Position numbers and translations under genes: made by a program. From contig VHZZ01002658.1 in NCBI GenBank assembly GCA_009801015.1, forward strand, positions 51,002 to 80,945: a DNA stretch of 29,944 nucleotides, read 5' to 3'. Below, piece by piece: positions 1-12,123 of this stretch. The stretch comes from Silene noctiflora. Lineage: Eukaryota; Streptophyta; Magnoliopsida; Caryophyllales; Caryophyllaceae. Under the pieces are notes generated by a model. It was not told the DNA's origin and ran no database searches. It saw nothing but the letters and a program-made list of their open reading frames with translations. Numbering within the stretch: the stretch's first letter is position 1; each line of letters begins with the position of its first letter.

Positions 1-160
1 GCTAACTTGCAATTTAAGACCGACTTGTATTCAATCTTTGACCTCTCTGTGGTTCGACCTCCTTACCCTACTACATTCATTAGTTTGGTATTGAGTTTTA
101 TAAATATTGTTTGATGTGGGGTGGGCGACAATTCCGTCATCATTATGCGAGTTAGATAAA
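1..160. repeat. Possible end fragment of an LTR retrotransposon
   Basis: The stretch around 47-70 (CTCTGTGGTTCGACCTCC) and the following T-rich text up to a GTGGGCGACAATTCCGTCATCA-like end at about 121-143 resemble the 3' part of plant Ty3/gypsy LTRs of the Athila/Tat kind as I remember them. No partner LTR, primer-binding site or coding domain is visible in the window, so it would be a solo or truncated old copy. Family and boundaries are uncertain. Confidence 0.25.
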
Positions 161-235
161 AAAAGTCCCATTAAATTGTCAAATCACGAGATTAAATATT
201 TATATTTCAGATAAAGTGATTAAGACTTACTTCGT

Positions 236-255
236 ATATATATATATATATATAT
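236..255. repeat. (AT)n microsatellite
   Basis: A simple run of alternating TA dinucleotides, about ten units, directly after a TACTTCGTA nonamer at 228-236. It is probably length-polymorphic. Nothing coding is seen around it. Confidence 0.85.
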
Positions 256-639
256 GGACTAAAACGGTGAGGCCCCTTCTAGATGGTCCGAAAACAACCC
301 TAAATATGCTTAAAAGCTTGACGAAAACAGCAACAATTGCAATATTACTCGAGACCGTTACAAATGGCACAAAAACAAGATAAAAAGACACCTAAAACCG
401 GGCTAAAGATAGGACGGTCCCGGAAACCGCTTTGCTCGTCCTCGCCCTCGTGTTAGCATGAGCAAACGAGAAACGGAGGAGGAGCTACAACCAAGAACAA
501 ACCCAACTAACAACGAACTAAAATACTACAAAAACGAACTCGAAACAGGCTGTTTTTGTGCATCTTGTTGTCTTGGTTTTAGGGGCTGTTTTGAGTGTGT
601 TTTATTGAACAACATAAAATAGATATGACTTAAACAAGA

Positions 640-810
640 TTAAGGAGCTTGTTTTAAGCCTAGGATAATACTCTTCCAAAGCACTAAGTCAATTGATAGA
701 GGGTGGCCTTGTTCAAAGCACTAAGCAAATGAGCAAAATCGAGTGGACTCCAAGCACTAAGCCAAGGAGGTTGTTTTAAGCACATAGCCAAAGAACTAAA
801 GAGAAGTTTA
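640..810. repeat. Degenerate 36-40 bp repeat with core AAGCACTAAGC
   Basis: The core (C)AAAGCACTAAG(C/T)CAA recurs near 676, 713 and 750, with a weaker copy near 778, at intervals of about 36-38 bp. GTTTTAAGC phrases (near 651 and 773) flank the set. This looks like a decayed short tandem array. The whole 260-1080 stretch has no coding signal I can support. Confidence 0.45.
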
Positions 811-1084
811 TTAAACCTCATATTCTCATAACTCAAATTTGGTTTGTTACAACGGATATGAACTCTTTATATAGAGTCTTGGCCCTTCATCTAAAAAGCT
901 AATCTAAGAGCTACAATTAAAAGGACTACAAAACAAAAGTATAAGCTTAAAAGTACACATAAAAGCAACACAAAATGTTGTCCTTGTTTTTCAATTGTAT
1001 TGGCATTTTTAGAAGGCAAAAGAGGGACCATATGATGTCATTTGTCCTTGGAATCTTTGCAATTTGCGTTTTATAAAAAGGGTT

Positions 1085-1169
1085 GTTAACATACAAAATT
1101 TCGGTCCTTGGGAACTGATTTTGTTCAGTTAACATACAAAATTTCGGTCATTGGGACTGATTTTGTTCA
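1085..1169. repeat. 43-bp tandem duplication
   Basis: Two adjacent copies (1085-1127 and 1128-1169) of a unit beginning GTTAACATACAAAATTTCGG and ending TTTTGTTCA. They differ by one substitution (CCTTGGG versus CATTGGG) and a one-base length difference, so the duplication is young. The surrounding 1180-1918 is AT-rich with poly(A) runs near 1220 and 1260. It probably includes the 3' UTR of the ABCG gene towards 1918, and otherwise nothing is recognised there. Confidence 0.85.
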
Positions 1170-1918
1170 ATATAAATTTAGGGAAAAAATACGAGTAACA
1201 AAATTAAAATATTTTTTCTAAAAAAAAAAAAATCAGAATGATCAAAATAATTATTTAAAAAAAAAAAAATTAATTTCAAGTAATCATCCTATAAACATTT
1301 ACTCTTGTTTACTCCTATAGTCCTATAATCATTTACTCTTGTTTCTACTATGCTCCGTATTATTTTTCACCTCTGTGATTCTATGTTTTCAATTCCTGGA
1401 AAAAGAGAGAGCCCAACAGTTTCGCCTCATGTCGATGAACCATGACTATGTGATCGGAGCGTGATTAACGATTCCTTCTTCCTATTGGATTGCCCGTAGT
1501 TTAGAATATTGTTTCTCGGCTCCTTCATGAGCTTAGGATTTACCGTAGTGTCGTATGAAGTAATCGATCATTACTTTAGGGTCGCGTCATTTGCATGTTG
1601 GCTACATCTTTTGAATCGATTTTGAGCCAAAAATAGTATTTCATTCATCAAACTATTGATATACTATTAGACGATAGCTTAACTACTACATTATCCTAGT
1701 GCCTCACAAGGCTATTGCCTATAATGAGGTAACGGAATCAGATCAACGCGGTCATTTCCTGCGTTGATTCGACACTTGGGTCTTATACTACGAAAAAAAC
1801 AATACACTTAACCTATATATAACCTAATCTTAGACAAATCTCATATATACAACTTCTCTTCAATGAGACGAGGTCGCTGGATTTCTTTTTCTCGTCGAAA
1901 ATCAGGATGATGACCCTT

Positions 1919-4900
1919 CTATCTCATTTGGAAGTTGAGTGTACGAATGCAGTAGGCATACAAGAAGGCAAAGAACACGGTAAAGCCGAATAAAACGACA
2001 GCAACTGGTGCCATAAAATCAGGGTCATAACCGAAATGGTTTTGTATGTACCACTGTATGGTTGGCGTATTAGTCATTCCTGTGACCTGAATCTGCTGTG
2101 TTAAATCACCATACTGCGACACAATCAAGCCGTATACCGTCCAGGCAACGGGGCAAATCCAATAGTACCATATCCACCACTTGGGTATCCTCTGAAATGG
2201 CAACAACAAATTATCAATTAGTCTGTTATCAATTTTACTGTATCTTTTGTAAAGACTAGATAGATTCTAGGCTTACCGGCTTAGGGATGAAAAAGCCGGA
2301 AAAGAGATTGAAGAGAGCGTAGAAGGCGGCTGCAAAGACCGATGCCACTTGGTGGTTTGGTGTAATAGAGACCGTCATCATACCATAATAGGTAAAATAC
2401 AGGAATGAGAAGAATGTGATGTAGAAGAACCACAAGAATTTTGCTGCAGTCCATTGGAAGCTGATCATCGCGTATACTATCAGTGAATAGTATGACGTCT
2501 GTACGAAGATGAAGGGAATTTCGACTACCACCTGAAGCATCATAATGCATACAGTTAAATGAACCTGACATATAAAAGGCGGTCTCAAAGAAAGCCACGT
2601 ATATAAAACCGTCTTATTTGAGAAAAACGCGTACCTGTGAGATGGCGTATGGCATGGCAGAATACATGCCTGCAGCTCTTTCTCGATAAAACACCGTTCT
2701 CTCAATAGACACAACTGGTTGGACCGTTCCACAATTACAGATCCCGACAAACAATACCGCAGCATACATGGCTCCGATAACTATGGTTAAACTATTGGCA
2801 TTGTCCCTGAGTAATTAAACCATTTTTTGTCGATTAAGTACTAATCAAAGTATACGTAAATTGAGTTCAATGATTAATTAGAGCAAGAGAGTTACGGTAC
2901 ATTTTAGTTCCGACTTTGTAAAAGATTGCCCCGACAATGAAAGCAGCAGCCAAAGTGAAGAAATATCGGACAAGATTATAATCAGGACTTCTCCAATAAG
3001 TCCACCATTGCTTCCAAAGACATGCTTTAAATTGCCCCCATGTCGATTGTGCGAATTGACTAGTGAAATACAGGTCTTTTGCACCTGATGGCGGTATGCT
3101 TAGATCCTTCACAAGCGCCTTGTTTCTCCTGCTCATTAAGTCATGATTTTAGTTAAATGGGTTGGTCTCACAAGAACGTGTTTCGACTAATTGATTCCAT
3201 TTATGTTCGGAGTTACTTACTGGTGAAGAGCAGATGATTTGTAATATTCAGCGAAGTCCATGTCGAGTCTTATTTCAGCTGCTATGGAACTCACTTCCAA
3301 CATCCAGGTTGCAGGGTTGTACTTCTCTGTTATTTTCGGGACACCGGGAATCGCCTCAAAGTACTCCACAACTTTGTGGGAGTTCTTACCTAATGGACCT
3401 GAGTAAATCACTTGTCCACCTCTTTTCATCAACAATAGCTACATTAACATAAAAGTATACAGTCAGTGATAAGAAAAGTCGTATATGCAGACGTCAGCTA
3501 ATTCAGTTGGAGTAGCCGGTGAACAGTGTCGTACCTCATCGAATGCTTCAAAGATATCAATACTAGGCTGATGAATTGTGCAAACAACAGTTCTTCCAGT
3601 ATCGACAGTGTTCCTTACGGCCCTCATAACAATGGCTGCAGCCCTAGCATCAAGACCAGAGGTTGGTTCATCCATGAAAATGATGGAAGGATTAGCAACT
3701 AGCTCCACTGCAATTGTCAACCGCTTTCTTTGCTCTGTCGACAATCCCGTTATCCCTGGTAACCCCACTATGGCATCTTTCAAGCTCTCTAGCTCTACCA
3801 ATTCCATCACCTCATCCACAAAAATCTAACATACGGAATAAATAAGAGAAATAATTAATACTCTACTTTTCATCAGACGGAATAAACTCGTGATAAGCGA
3901 AACTAAATATGTCATATGATTCTTACCATTTTTTCTTCCTTGGAAACTTCACTAGGAAGCCTTAGGAAAGCGGAGTAGATCAAAGACTCGTGGACAGTGA
4001 CTTGGGGAGAGTGGATATCAGTTTGTTCACAATAACCGGAAATTCTTGCAAAAGTTTCTTGATTTTTCGGGTAACCGGAGATTCTAATGTCTCCTTCAAT
4101 GTAACCTCCTGTCTTTCTCCCAGCAAGAACATCCATCAATGTTGTCTTCCCGGCACCACTGACACCCATCAAAGCAGTTAGAACTCCTGGTCGAAATGCA
4201 CCTGTCACTCCACGAAGCAGTTGAAGTCTGTCTTCTTGAACCCCTTGAGCCTTCATTTCCTGAGATTCAAAAAAATTATCAATATCAGAAAAACCAGTAT
4301 TAGTTGTGCTTAAAATGAAATCCTGAGAGCGATCTAATGAAAAATGAACGCAATGAGAGGAAGTTCTTACAGGAGGCATATCGACAAAGTAGTCGACGCT
4401 GTCAAATGACATAGCAAGTGGATTGAAGGGAAGAACCATGCCCCTCTTAGGAGAAACTCCATTTGGTGCCTCAAGAGATGAATCTTCATTTCGGCTTAAT
4501 CCATTCGGATTTGATCCACTCATTATTCTCTGTAGTGCCATTTCTCCTGTAAATGTTCATATCATCTATGATTAAGTATACAAACTAATATATTCCAACT
4601 AGTCATCTAAATTAGCCGTGAGTTTAGAGTCGCTTAGAGGTGATACTCATAAAAAGGGTTCAAAAACCGTATGTATAAAAACAGCTCGAGAAAATATGTT
4701 GTTAGGCCATTACTTGTGTTGTTCCCATCGGAAGAGGATAGGGAGCGTGGGAATGCTTTCTTTGATCGTTTTTCTGGTTGCTGATATCCCATGTCAGGTG
4801 CATCGTCTTTAGGAATTATTGCTTGCGGCTTTCCGTAAGCTAATGAAAAGGAATGCAGTAAAACAAACTGAATTAGTACAAAGAAGATAACAGTTATCCT

Positions 4901-7900
4901 GCAAACTCTATTTTAGTCGAGTTCTGAGATGCTTACGACTAAGGTAGCTGAGAGAGATGGTGTAGCCGACATTGGTAATGAATGTAAAGCCAACAAGAGC
5001 ACCTATTCCTATCCAATACCAGTAAGGATGTGGATAAACATTGAAATTCTGTAACACTGCCAAACCCAATGGTGTTTTTCCATCCGACCCCTGTAACAAA
5101 AATGTCGAAAACATGTTGTACATTAATCTTTTGTGCCAGTCACCAACACCCTTGACGCACTGGCGTAATGTTGAAAGGATTCATACCAGTTTGTTCATCC
5201 AACGGGGCGCAAACATCTCATTAACAGCCAAGGCATTGAATGAATATGACAACGGAGACACCCAATATCCCCACTGCAACCAACCTGGTATTAAACCTGA
5301 TAGACGACATAATAGAAACAGACATAAGCAAGATAATTAACTCCTGTATATTCAAAGTGTTTTCCTATCATTTTCGATATAGTACTGACCTTTTGGTAGG
5401 ATAAAACCTCCAAGCATGAACATAAGTAGAAGAGTTAGTGATCCTCCAGTATTTGCAATGATCATAGTCCTGCACAACCCGGCTGAGAGACGGAATATTC
5501 CAGCAGCCATTTGTTGGATACAGAACACCAGTAGAAGATGCTTGAAGAACCTAAAAAATGTAAAAATAAAAGTTGAAGGCTAATGTTAGTCTTTTCTCGG
5601 TGTTGACCAAGAGTATCCCCTACAAAACTTAGATTTTCCGAACAATTACCTGCTTGCCTCGGGTGTAAATCCAATGGAGTAGTAGGTCATACAAGTCCAA
5701 ATTATCGACTCAAGGACCGATATAGGCAACCCGAGCAGGAAAGTTGGTAAGCTAAAAGTCCAAGACGGATGGAAAAGAAGATCCCTATGCTTATAGAAGA
5801 CCGGAAGCCGTTGAATAGTCATGGCTAACTCAGCAAATCCATTAAACATGTTAATAATCAGACTAAAAATAAGAGCTCCCATGTAAAGGGCACCATCCCT
5901 TTCATTCCTAGTATGCATCCTTGTTCTTATAAACACAGTCGATGTAATAATCGCAACGATCATGAGTTGTATCACCTTGAACACATACACAAACGGGTTC
6001 CGCCTGATCAATAGCCATTCCTTGTCAAAGGATGCCTTAAGGAGCTCCTTATATGGGACAGAGTATTTTTCATACACTAATGCTGCCTTGTGTGATTGGG
6101 CCTTTTCAAATGGTATTGAGAGTTCATTGTCTTGTCTTAGACCAACATGGAATTTCTTGAACCGAGTTGCGAATTCTGTGACCGGGATGTATCTGTAGGA
6201 CCTCGTCCTGTCGGCCCAATATTGTTCTTGATCCTTCCTCGAGGTCACCTGTATTCAGGGACGAAGCCAGGATATAATGAATGAGAACTACATTACCCAA
6301 CATATTTCAATTCATGACGAAACCAGGTCATGAGCACCACGTCTGAATGTTAAAATTACCTCTTGGAGAAAATCAGCAGTGCCCTTTCTTTCAGGACAAC
6401 GAAAGCCACAAGTTTCGAAGAAATCGACGACATGTTCTCTAGGGCCTTGGTAGACAATTTGGCCCTCAGAAAGCAAGATAATGTCATCAAAGAGATCAAA
6501 GGTTTCAGGAGCAGGCTGAAGCAATGACATTAAAATGGTTGCATCAGATAAATGGGCTATTTGTTGCAAACATTTTACTATTTGAAATGTTGTTGAACTA
6601 TCCAGCCCAGTTGATATTTCATCCATGAATAGTGTCTTTGTTGGCCCAACTATCATCTCACCTGTCATTTTTAATTAACAATTAGTATTAACAAATGATA
6701 ATTATTTCCATCTACATGGCTTGTAGAGTTGTACCTAGACCTGGTAAATTGGTCATTCAGATACGGTTTTATGTTGGGCCACTTCAGGTTGGATCATTTT
6801 GGCTTGGGTCTTTCTGGGTCACTTCGGGTAATTTGGGTCATTTCGGGTCAGGTTGGGCCAATTCGGGTCACACTTTTCGGGTCTCGGGTTAGGTCATCGG
6901 CTTTGTTAAGTCTAGTTGTACCTAGACCTAGCAAAGATTACCCAACCCGATAAGACTAATCTAAGACCAGAAATTGCATAAGTCGATTATCACCGGAACA
7001 CGAATTATGATTAGGAGGACGGAAAAGTTCAGTGAGCCAAACAAGTATTCCATTGAGACAAACTAAAAAAATTTCGAGAATTCAAACTAGGACTTTCTCG
7101 TTTTTTATTGTTCAATAGGAGCGAGCGTCTCTGCTAACCTCTAAATCCGCCATAAATTTGTTTGATGCGTATCTAATTTGCCTTTCATTTTTTTTATCAC
7201 AAATTCGTAGGTTGACACGTAAAAGGTATTATGTGGCGTGAATTTTAGTGTTTTTGTACGTTTACAGAAATATATTGTGGTTGAGAAATAAATTGAGTAC
7301 ATTATCATGTGTCACTATTTGTCTATTCAACATTCAACAAGAATATTGAATTAATTGCACACATGAATGTCAAGCTTTATCTTGTTTAGTTTGAACAAAT
7401 AAAATAGTGTCACCAAATTAAACCACATTCCTTTGATTCTGTAGCCTTCTTTTTATAAGACGGTTTTATTTTATAATATCGACAATTCAACTGTTGATAT
7501 ATAATTCGTAAGTACCTGTTGTAACACGTTTTTTCTGTCCACCTGAAATACCACGAACCATTTCATCTCCTACTAACGTGTCACGACATATATCAAGTCC
7601 GAGTATCTGTTTCATCGAACAATTATATCAAGTTAGTCAATTTACATACAAAAATTGAAATATTCTACTTTGTCTTAAAATGAAGGGGTGGATTTGGTTT
7701 GTTCATTTTCAATAGCATGACCCAATATACTAAAGTAGTTCACCAACCCAATTACCCAAATTGCAAAATTATTCTACCACCTATCTTTAACATATTGAAT
7801 AATACAAGAAGAGAATTATTATGACCAAAAATTTTAAGAACAAGTCCAAAAGTTAGGAAGTGTGGAGAATTATTAGGACCAAAAAGTCAACAAAATATGT

Positions 7901-10900
7901 ACTTTTAGGTAATTAGTGCTAAATCTTGTCAACTTTAGTTAGGAAGTATCTTTAACTTGAAAGAAGCACAATTGTAAATTAGGAAATAGTGAGAGTCTCT
8001 CTTACAATAATAATATTCGTGTCTAATGTAAACGGATTAACTATGCTGCACTTATATATATCAGATAATTTTTTGTTAGTCTATAAACACCTTTTGTCTA
8101 ATTCATCGATTTGAACCAGTTCAAAATTTAAAACGAATATCACAGTCTGGTACAATAATTCGCGATAAGGAAAATATGCTTACTCTAAGAGTATAATCCA
8201 CAATGAGGTTGCTTTCAACTCCCTCCATTGCAGTTGCCTGAACAAGAATTGAAATATCATCACAATTTCATAAGTAACTAAGAAAGATAACAAAACTTAA
8301 GTTATGATCAATAAGATAATACGATTTGATCTGTTTCTATTTTTCCGTACCTTCATGAAAAGGTCAACTTCTGGGTCGGGTTTTAGTCCATGGTCCTTTT
8401 CTCTTCTCGCTAGCTCAGCTAGCAGCTCTGAAAGAAAACACGATTGTCACTCACAATTAATTAGGGTTATTGACCGCGTGCATAAATAAAAACCTCAATT
8501 CCTTTATTGTGAGACAGTCTAATTATGCTTTATGAAACTCAGTATGAATCGGTAATATTAAGGGAGTCGGAATTACCAAATCGAGAACCAACTCCTTGAC
8601 ACCTAGCAGAAAAATCAAGAGTTTCTTTAACAGTCATGGATCCAATATGAACATCATTTTGACTAATATAAGCTGATGTCTTTTGTGGTACAAATTCGTC
8701 AAGCCTATGTCCATTGTAGCTCACTTCACCTTTGACCTGTTCCAAAATTAATAAAAACGTGTCACCTACCCGTATAAGTATATAACACACAATTCCAATT
8801 AGATTATCAACTTTCAAGAATGTTTTATGTTTTATTAAAATGCTATTTATAGAAATGCTCAAGTCATGTTGAGTATGAATTTAGTAATATACTAATGTGT
8901 GTTATGCAAGCATCAATCGTATGCCATTCTTTTAACGGTTTTTCTAACGTGTGCTCTAAAGACACACATTAATAAACTAAATAGGAGAATTATTTACAAG
9001 ATATTCAGTATTCTCATCAGATATTTAAGTATAAACTCACAATCCATGTCACACAATCATGAGTTTTGATACCATATTATAAAAGCGAATTACATATTTG
9101 TTTATTTATTGGAGTATCTGTTTAATTATGTACATATAAATATTGATGTGGTCTGATGTGGATGCATTTTTGGATTAGAAGTAATTGAGTATATTTAAAA
9201 AGGAAGAATCATTTATTCAAATTTTCTAATAAATAATTTGACTTTTCATATTTAAGTACGAAGAACGGTTATTTTTGATCTAAAAAATGTGAATTTAATA
9301 TCAGTACCTTGAGAGCCGGATCCAGTTTTCCGGCAAGGGCTAACAAAAGAGTTGTTTTCCCGGAAGATGGTGGCCCCAACAACAAGCACATCCTGCCACA
9401 AAATTATGATCATTTTTATAAGTAAACAACTTTATAATTTGTGCCGTATACTATCTCCGATCCACGTCAATGATAACATGGAACCAATTTTTGTAACGAG
9501 AAAAGTGAGTTCATGTTACCATTGACGTGAATCGGAGGGACTAATCAACTTTGACACTTACATGACTAACAAGTACCAGCCACCAACTATCGTGGAAAAA
9601 AAATTGACTCATGACTAATCATTTTTAATGACATTTCATATTTTAATTCAAATTCTTTTACGTATCTTTATCGCATTACGTAAGCAATTAGCAATGCTTT
9701 AAGTGAAATTTCATTCTCCTTTTTTATTCAATTTCTTTTTTAATATAGGTTCGAAAATCGAGATTATATTATACCTTGATGGTTTAACAATGCCGGAAAT
9801 GTCTTTAAGGATGGTGAGTTTTTGCCTCTTGGCCAAAGTAATACCAACCAAACTAATGAGTGATTCTGCGAAATTTCGAGCTGCATTTGGAAGAGTTGGA
9901 AGGGCTCGATTTCCCACATAACAATCCGCCTCAACGGTGAAATGCTCGAATCTTACTTGGACCGTCGGAAGTTGTATTCCCACCCTATAATAATCACAAT
10001 CAAAATCATAAAAGGTTAACCTTAAACACTTCAAAACAATTTAAACAGTCGCCCTGCTGAACAATGAAAAATTTGCAATTTCTTAAGACTTTCGATTTTT
10101 TTTTCTTGTATTTCTTATTTTATTAGTTGTTCATTCGTCCCTCGTATAATATTTTCTTGTACAATCTTTTCCGATCCAATACTACTTCGTATTCTATTGC
10201 CGTACTTTTTCAGGCGTTTATCTTATTATTCCGACCATAACTTGTTTTAAATGAGGTAAATAAAATAGTCGGAGTATATTGAAGTTAAACAAGAAATTCC
10301 AAAAGGTAAATGTTTGTTATGAAAACATATAATAACCACGTAACCAACATGTGAATATTTTCCTTTTCTAATCGGTCACTTTTTGTAAATATATTTCCTT
10401 TTCCATTGAAATTAAAAAATATGAAATATTTTCGAGATTTATGTTTTCTTCTTTCGAGGGTATATACAGTATACTTAACAAAAACTCATACGAGACTATT
10501 TTTACATACGGAGTACAAAAAAGTCTTTGGTTTACATGTAACTAGATGAATTGTTATACATATCTTACCGTTTTACATGGCACTAACTGTCTAGATTTTT
10601 CGTATATTTTTCCTAAGAATTGAAGAGGAGATGTGGCCTTTAAGCCTTTAACCATCAACATTATCAACAATTTGTTATATTTACGTATTTTAGTCTTGAT
10701 CTTTAATGCATGCGATGGACGGCTGGTATCCTGGTTGGCACTAGCTAGCATGTTTAACAAAACAACAAGACTAATAGCTAGCTAATAAAGTGATGCCTAA
10801 ACTTTTTATTAATAGTTTTGTATTATCTCGTTCATGTAAACTATCGGCTTGAATTTATCCGTATCGTCTTTTCGGAGACGATTTTACGTAACACATTTTA

Positions 10901-11789
10901 CTTATTAAGAATACAAATATTTAAACAAGGGTTATTTAACGTTGGCGATCCATGCATGTGGTACACCTTATTTAATGATAATACGGAGTAATAATAATTA
11001 GGTTATTCTCGGTAAAATATCATGGTTTTAAACATGATCGACTGTATTTCTAAATCTTGACGTAAAAAATTGGATCTTTTTAGGAAGTGAAGAGGATCAA
11101 ATTGTTGGAAATGATTTCGTTGCTTTTATTCCTCATATGAGCCAATACAACGGTAACTTTCCAAGTTATAGTGCGAACGAGATAGGGAGTGCATACACTA
11201 TATATTAGAAACAAATTCCATCATTTAATTCATAGTTTTCTAAATTATAATTAACTCCTTTGTCGCAATAATTTGTTTACCTTTACTGTTATACTTCTCA
11301 CGAAAAATATAAAGGTAACAAATTATCGAGACAGATGAAGTACTTTTCAAGGAAAAAAAGCAATTATAATGAAGGAAATGAAGTAAAAAATATGACTGAG
11401 ACGGAAAGAGTATAAACTTACTTATCAATCCTGTCTCTAAGCTTTTTGAGGAACCTTTCATTATCTTCTTCAGCAACTTTGAACAATCTATCAATAAACT
11501 GAATTTTCTCGTTCATATCAAGCTTTCTAACATCAACTTCCTTATGAGAAGAATTATTATCATTTTGATTATTATTTTGGCTATTTGCATAAGATTTAAG
11601 TATACTTGTTCTTAATCTATTATAAGTAGGTAATTTTTCTAAGGCAGCCCATCTTAATGCTTCTTCATCATCTTCATAATTTCTTGCACTTCTCCTTGTT
11701 TGACTCCCAAATACATCTTCTACTCCCCATCCTGACCTACTTAGGTTTCTACTCAAATTCCTTCCCCATCCCCCGTCTTTCGTACCCAT
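1919..11789 (-). CDS. ABCG36-like: Full-size ABCG (PDR-type) transporter, ABCG36/PDR8-like, 21 exons
   Basis: Predicted plasma-membrane ABC exporter of the plant-specific PDR group, layout NBD1-TMD1-NBD2-TMD2. Exons on the minus strand: 11789-11422, 9984-9775, 9392-9308, 8736-8577, 8427-8351, 8237-8184, 7606-7516, 6661-6360, 6248-5650, 5550-5390, 5296-5187, 5090-4937, 4839-4714, 4546-4371, 4259-3927, 3825-3535, 3438-3221, 3128-2901, 2806-2635, 2531-2277, 2191-1919. All introns are GT-AG, phases agree, and the sum is 4443 nt (1480 aa; the family is about 1400-1500). NBD1: Walker [10 protein letters not shown] (residues 199-207), ISGGQ (338-342), LFMDE (359-363). NBD2: GVSGAGKTT (923-931), LSTEQ (1030-1034), IIFMDE (1050-1055). 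Hydrophobic TMD segments lie in exons 9-12 and 18-21, and the protein ends [10 protein letters not shown], a typical PDR C-terminus. [13 protein letters not shown] and [10 protein letters not shown] favour the ABCG29/35/36 branch over the NpPDR1/ABCG40 branch. Relatives export auxin precursors, defence compounds or cadmium; the substrate here is unknown. The start is the first ATG, ahead of the expected [11 protein letters not shown] and [18 protein letters not shown] see no break. Confidence 0.96.
4260..4370 (-). other. Stop-free, in-frame intron (intron 14) of the ABCG gene
   Basis: The interval between exons 14 and 15 begins GTAAGAAC and ends AATCTCAG, good splice sites, and family comparison places it as an intron between MPP and EMKAQGV. 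It is 111 nt, a multiple of three, with no stop in frame. Retention would insert 37 residues into the linker just before NBD2 rather than truncate the protein. Whether retention occurs cannot be seen from DNA. Confidence 0.8.
6736..6914. mobile_element. hAT-like MITE in ABCG intron 7, with 8-bp target-site duplication
   Basis: The ends read TAGACCTGGTAAA and TTTGTTAAGTCTA (an imperfect terminal inverted repeat). Identical 8-bp GTTGTACC copies flank it at 6728-6735 and 6915-6922, the duplication length of hAT elements. The interior is a variable string of (T)CGGGTCA-type repeats, like the sub-terminal repeats of hAT elements. It has no coding capacity. After the right duplication the text continues TAGACCTAGCAAAG, itself like the element's end, so it may have landed next to an older relative. 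Confidence 0.75.
9451..9541. mobile_element. Small Stowaway-type MITE in ABCG intron 2
   Basis: The ends pair over about 30 bp: left CTATCTCCGATCCACGTCAA, right (complement) GTCCCTCCGATTCACGTCAA, both continuing into TG(A/G)TAACATG. TA dinucleotides flank it at 9449-9450 and 9542-9543, as for Tc1/mariner-derived Stowaway elements. At 91 bp it is almost all inverted repeat with no coding capacity. Confidence 0.85.
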
Positions 11790-11930
11790 TTCGAGTTTGT
11801 TTATTAAACTAGTCGCAAATTCGTCTGGTACGAGTTGCGACTAGTTGATTTTTTATTTTTTGAGAAGTGGGAATAGTTGATTACTTGGTGCAGGGTTTTG
11901 GTTAAGTGTATTATGGGAATTGTTGGAGGG

Positions 11931-11938
11931 TATTTATA
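11931..11938 (-). promoter_or_regulatory. Putative TATA box of the ABCG gene
   Basis: On the minus strand the text reads TATAAATA about 140 bases upstream of the start codon at 11789. A start of transcription near 11900 would leave a 5' UTR of roughly 110 nt. This rests on motif and position only. Confidence 0.5.
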
Positions 11939-12123
11939 TGAAATGGGAAGAGTGGGAGTTGGTGGTGTACTGGTGATATAGTAGAGTTGTTGAATGACTT
12001 GGGTCATTTTTTTCAATTATTTGGTGGTAATAGATAAATAAAGTAATCATTAATTTATTGATATTTATCCTCATATAACTACAATAAATTCTCTTTTTCA
12101 ATAAAATAATTACAATAGATTGT

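Noticed and set aside
1741-1775. Short hairpin GATCAACGC...GCGTTGATT downstream of the ABCG stop
   Set aside because: A 9-bp stem with a mismatched neighbourhood is within what chance gives in 30 kb. No terminator or RNA processing role can be argued in a plant nuclear gene.
3912-4541. A continuous open frame reading through 4260-4370 as one exon
   Set aside because: Family comparison shows the 37 residues between MPP and EMKAQGV are absent from ABCG36-type proteins, and the segment has proper GT-AG ends, so it is treated as an intron, with retention listed only as a possibility.
4618-5340. Plus-strand open frames over the ABCG gene (for example 4618-4812 and 5041-5340)
   Set aside because: They are antisense shadows of exons 11-13, cross splice sites, and give no recognisable protein.
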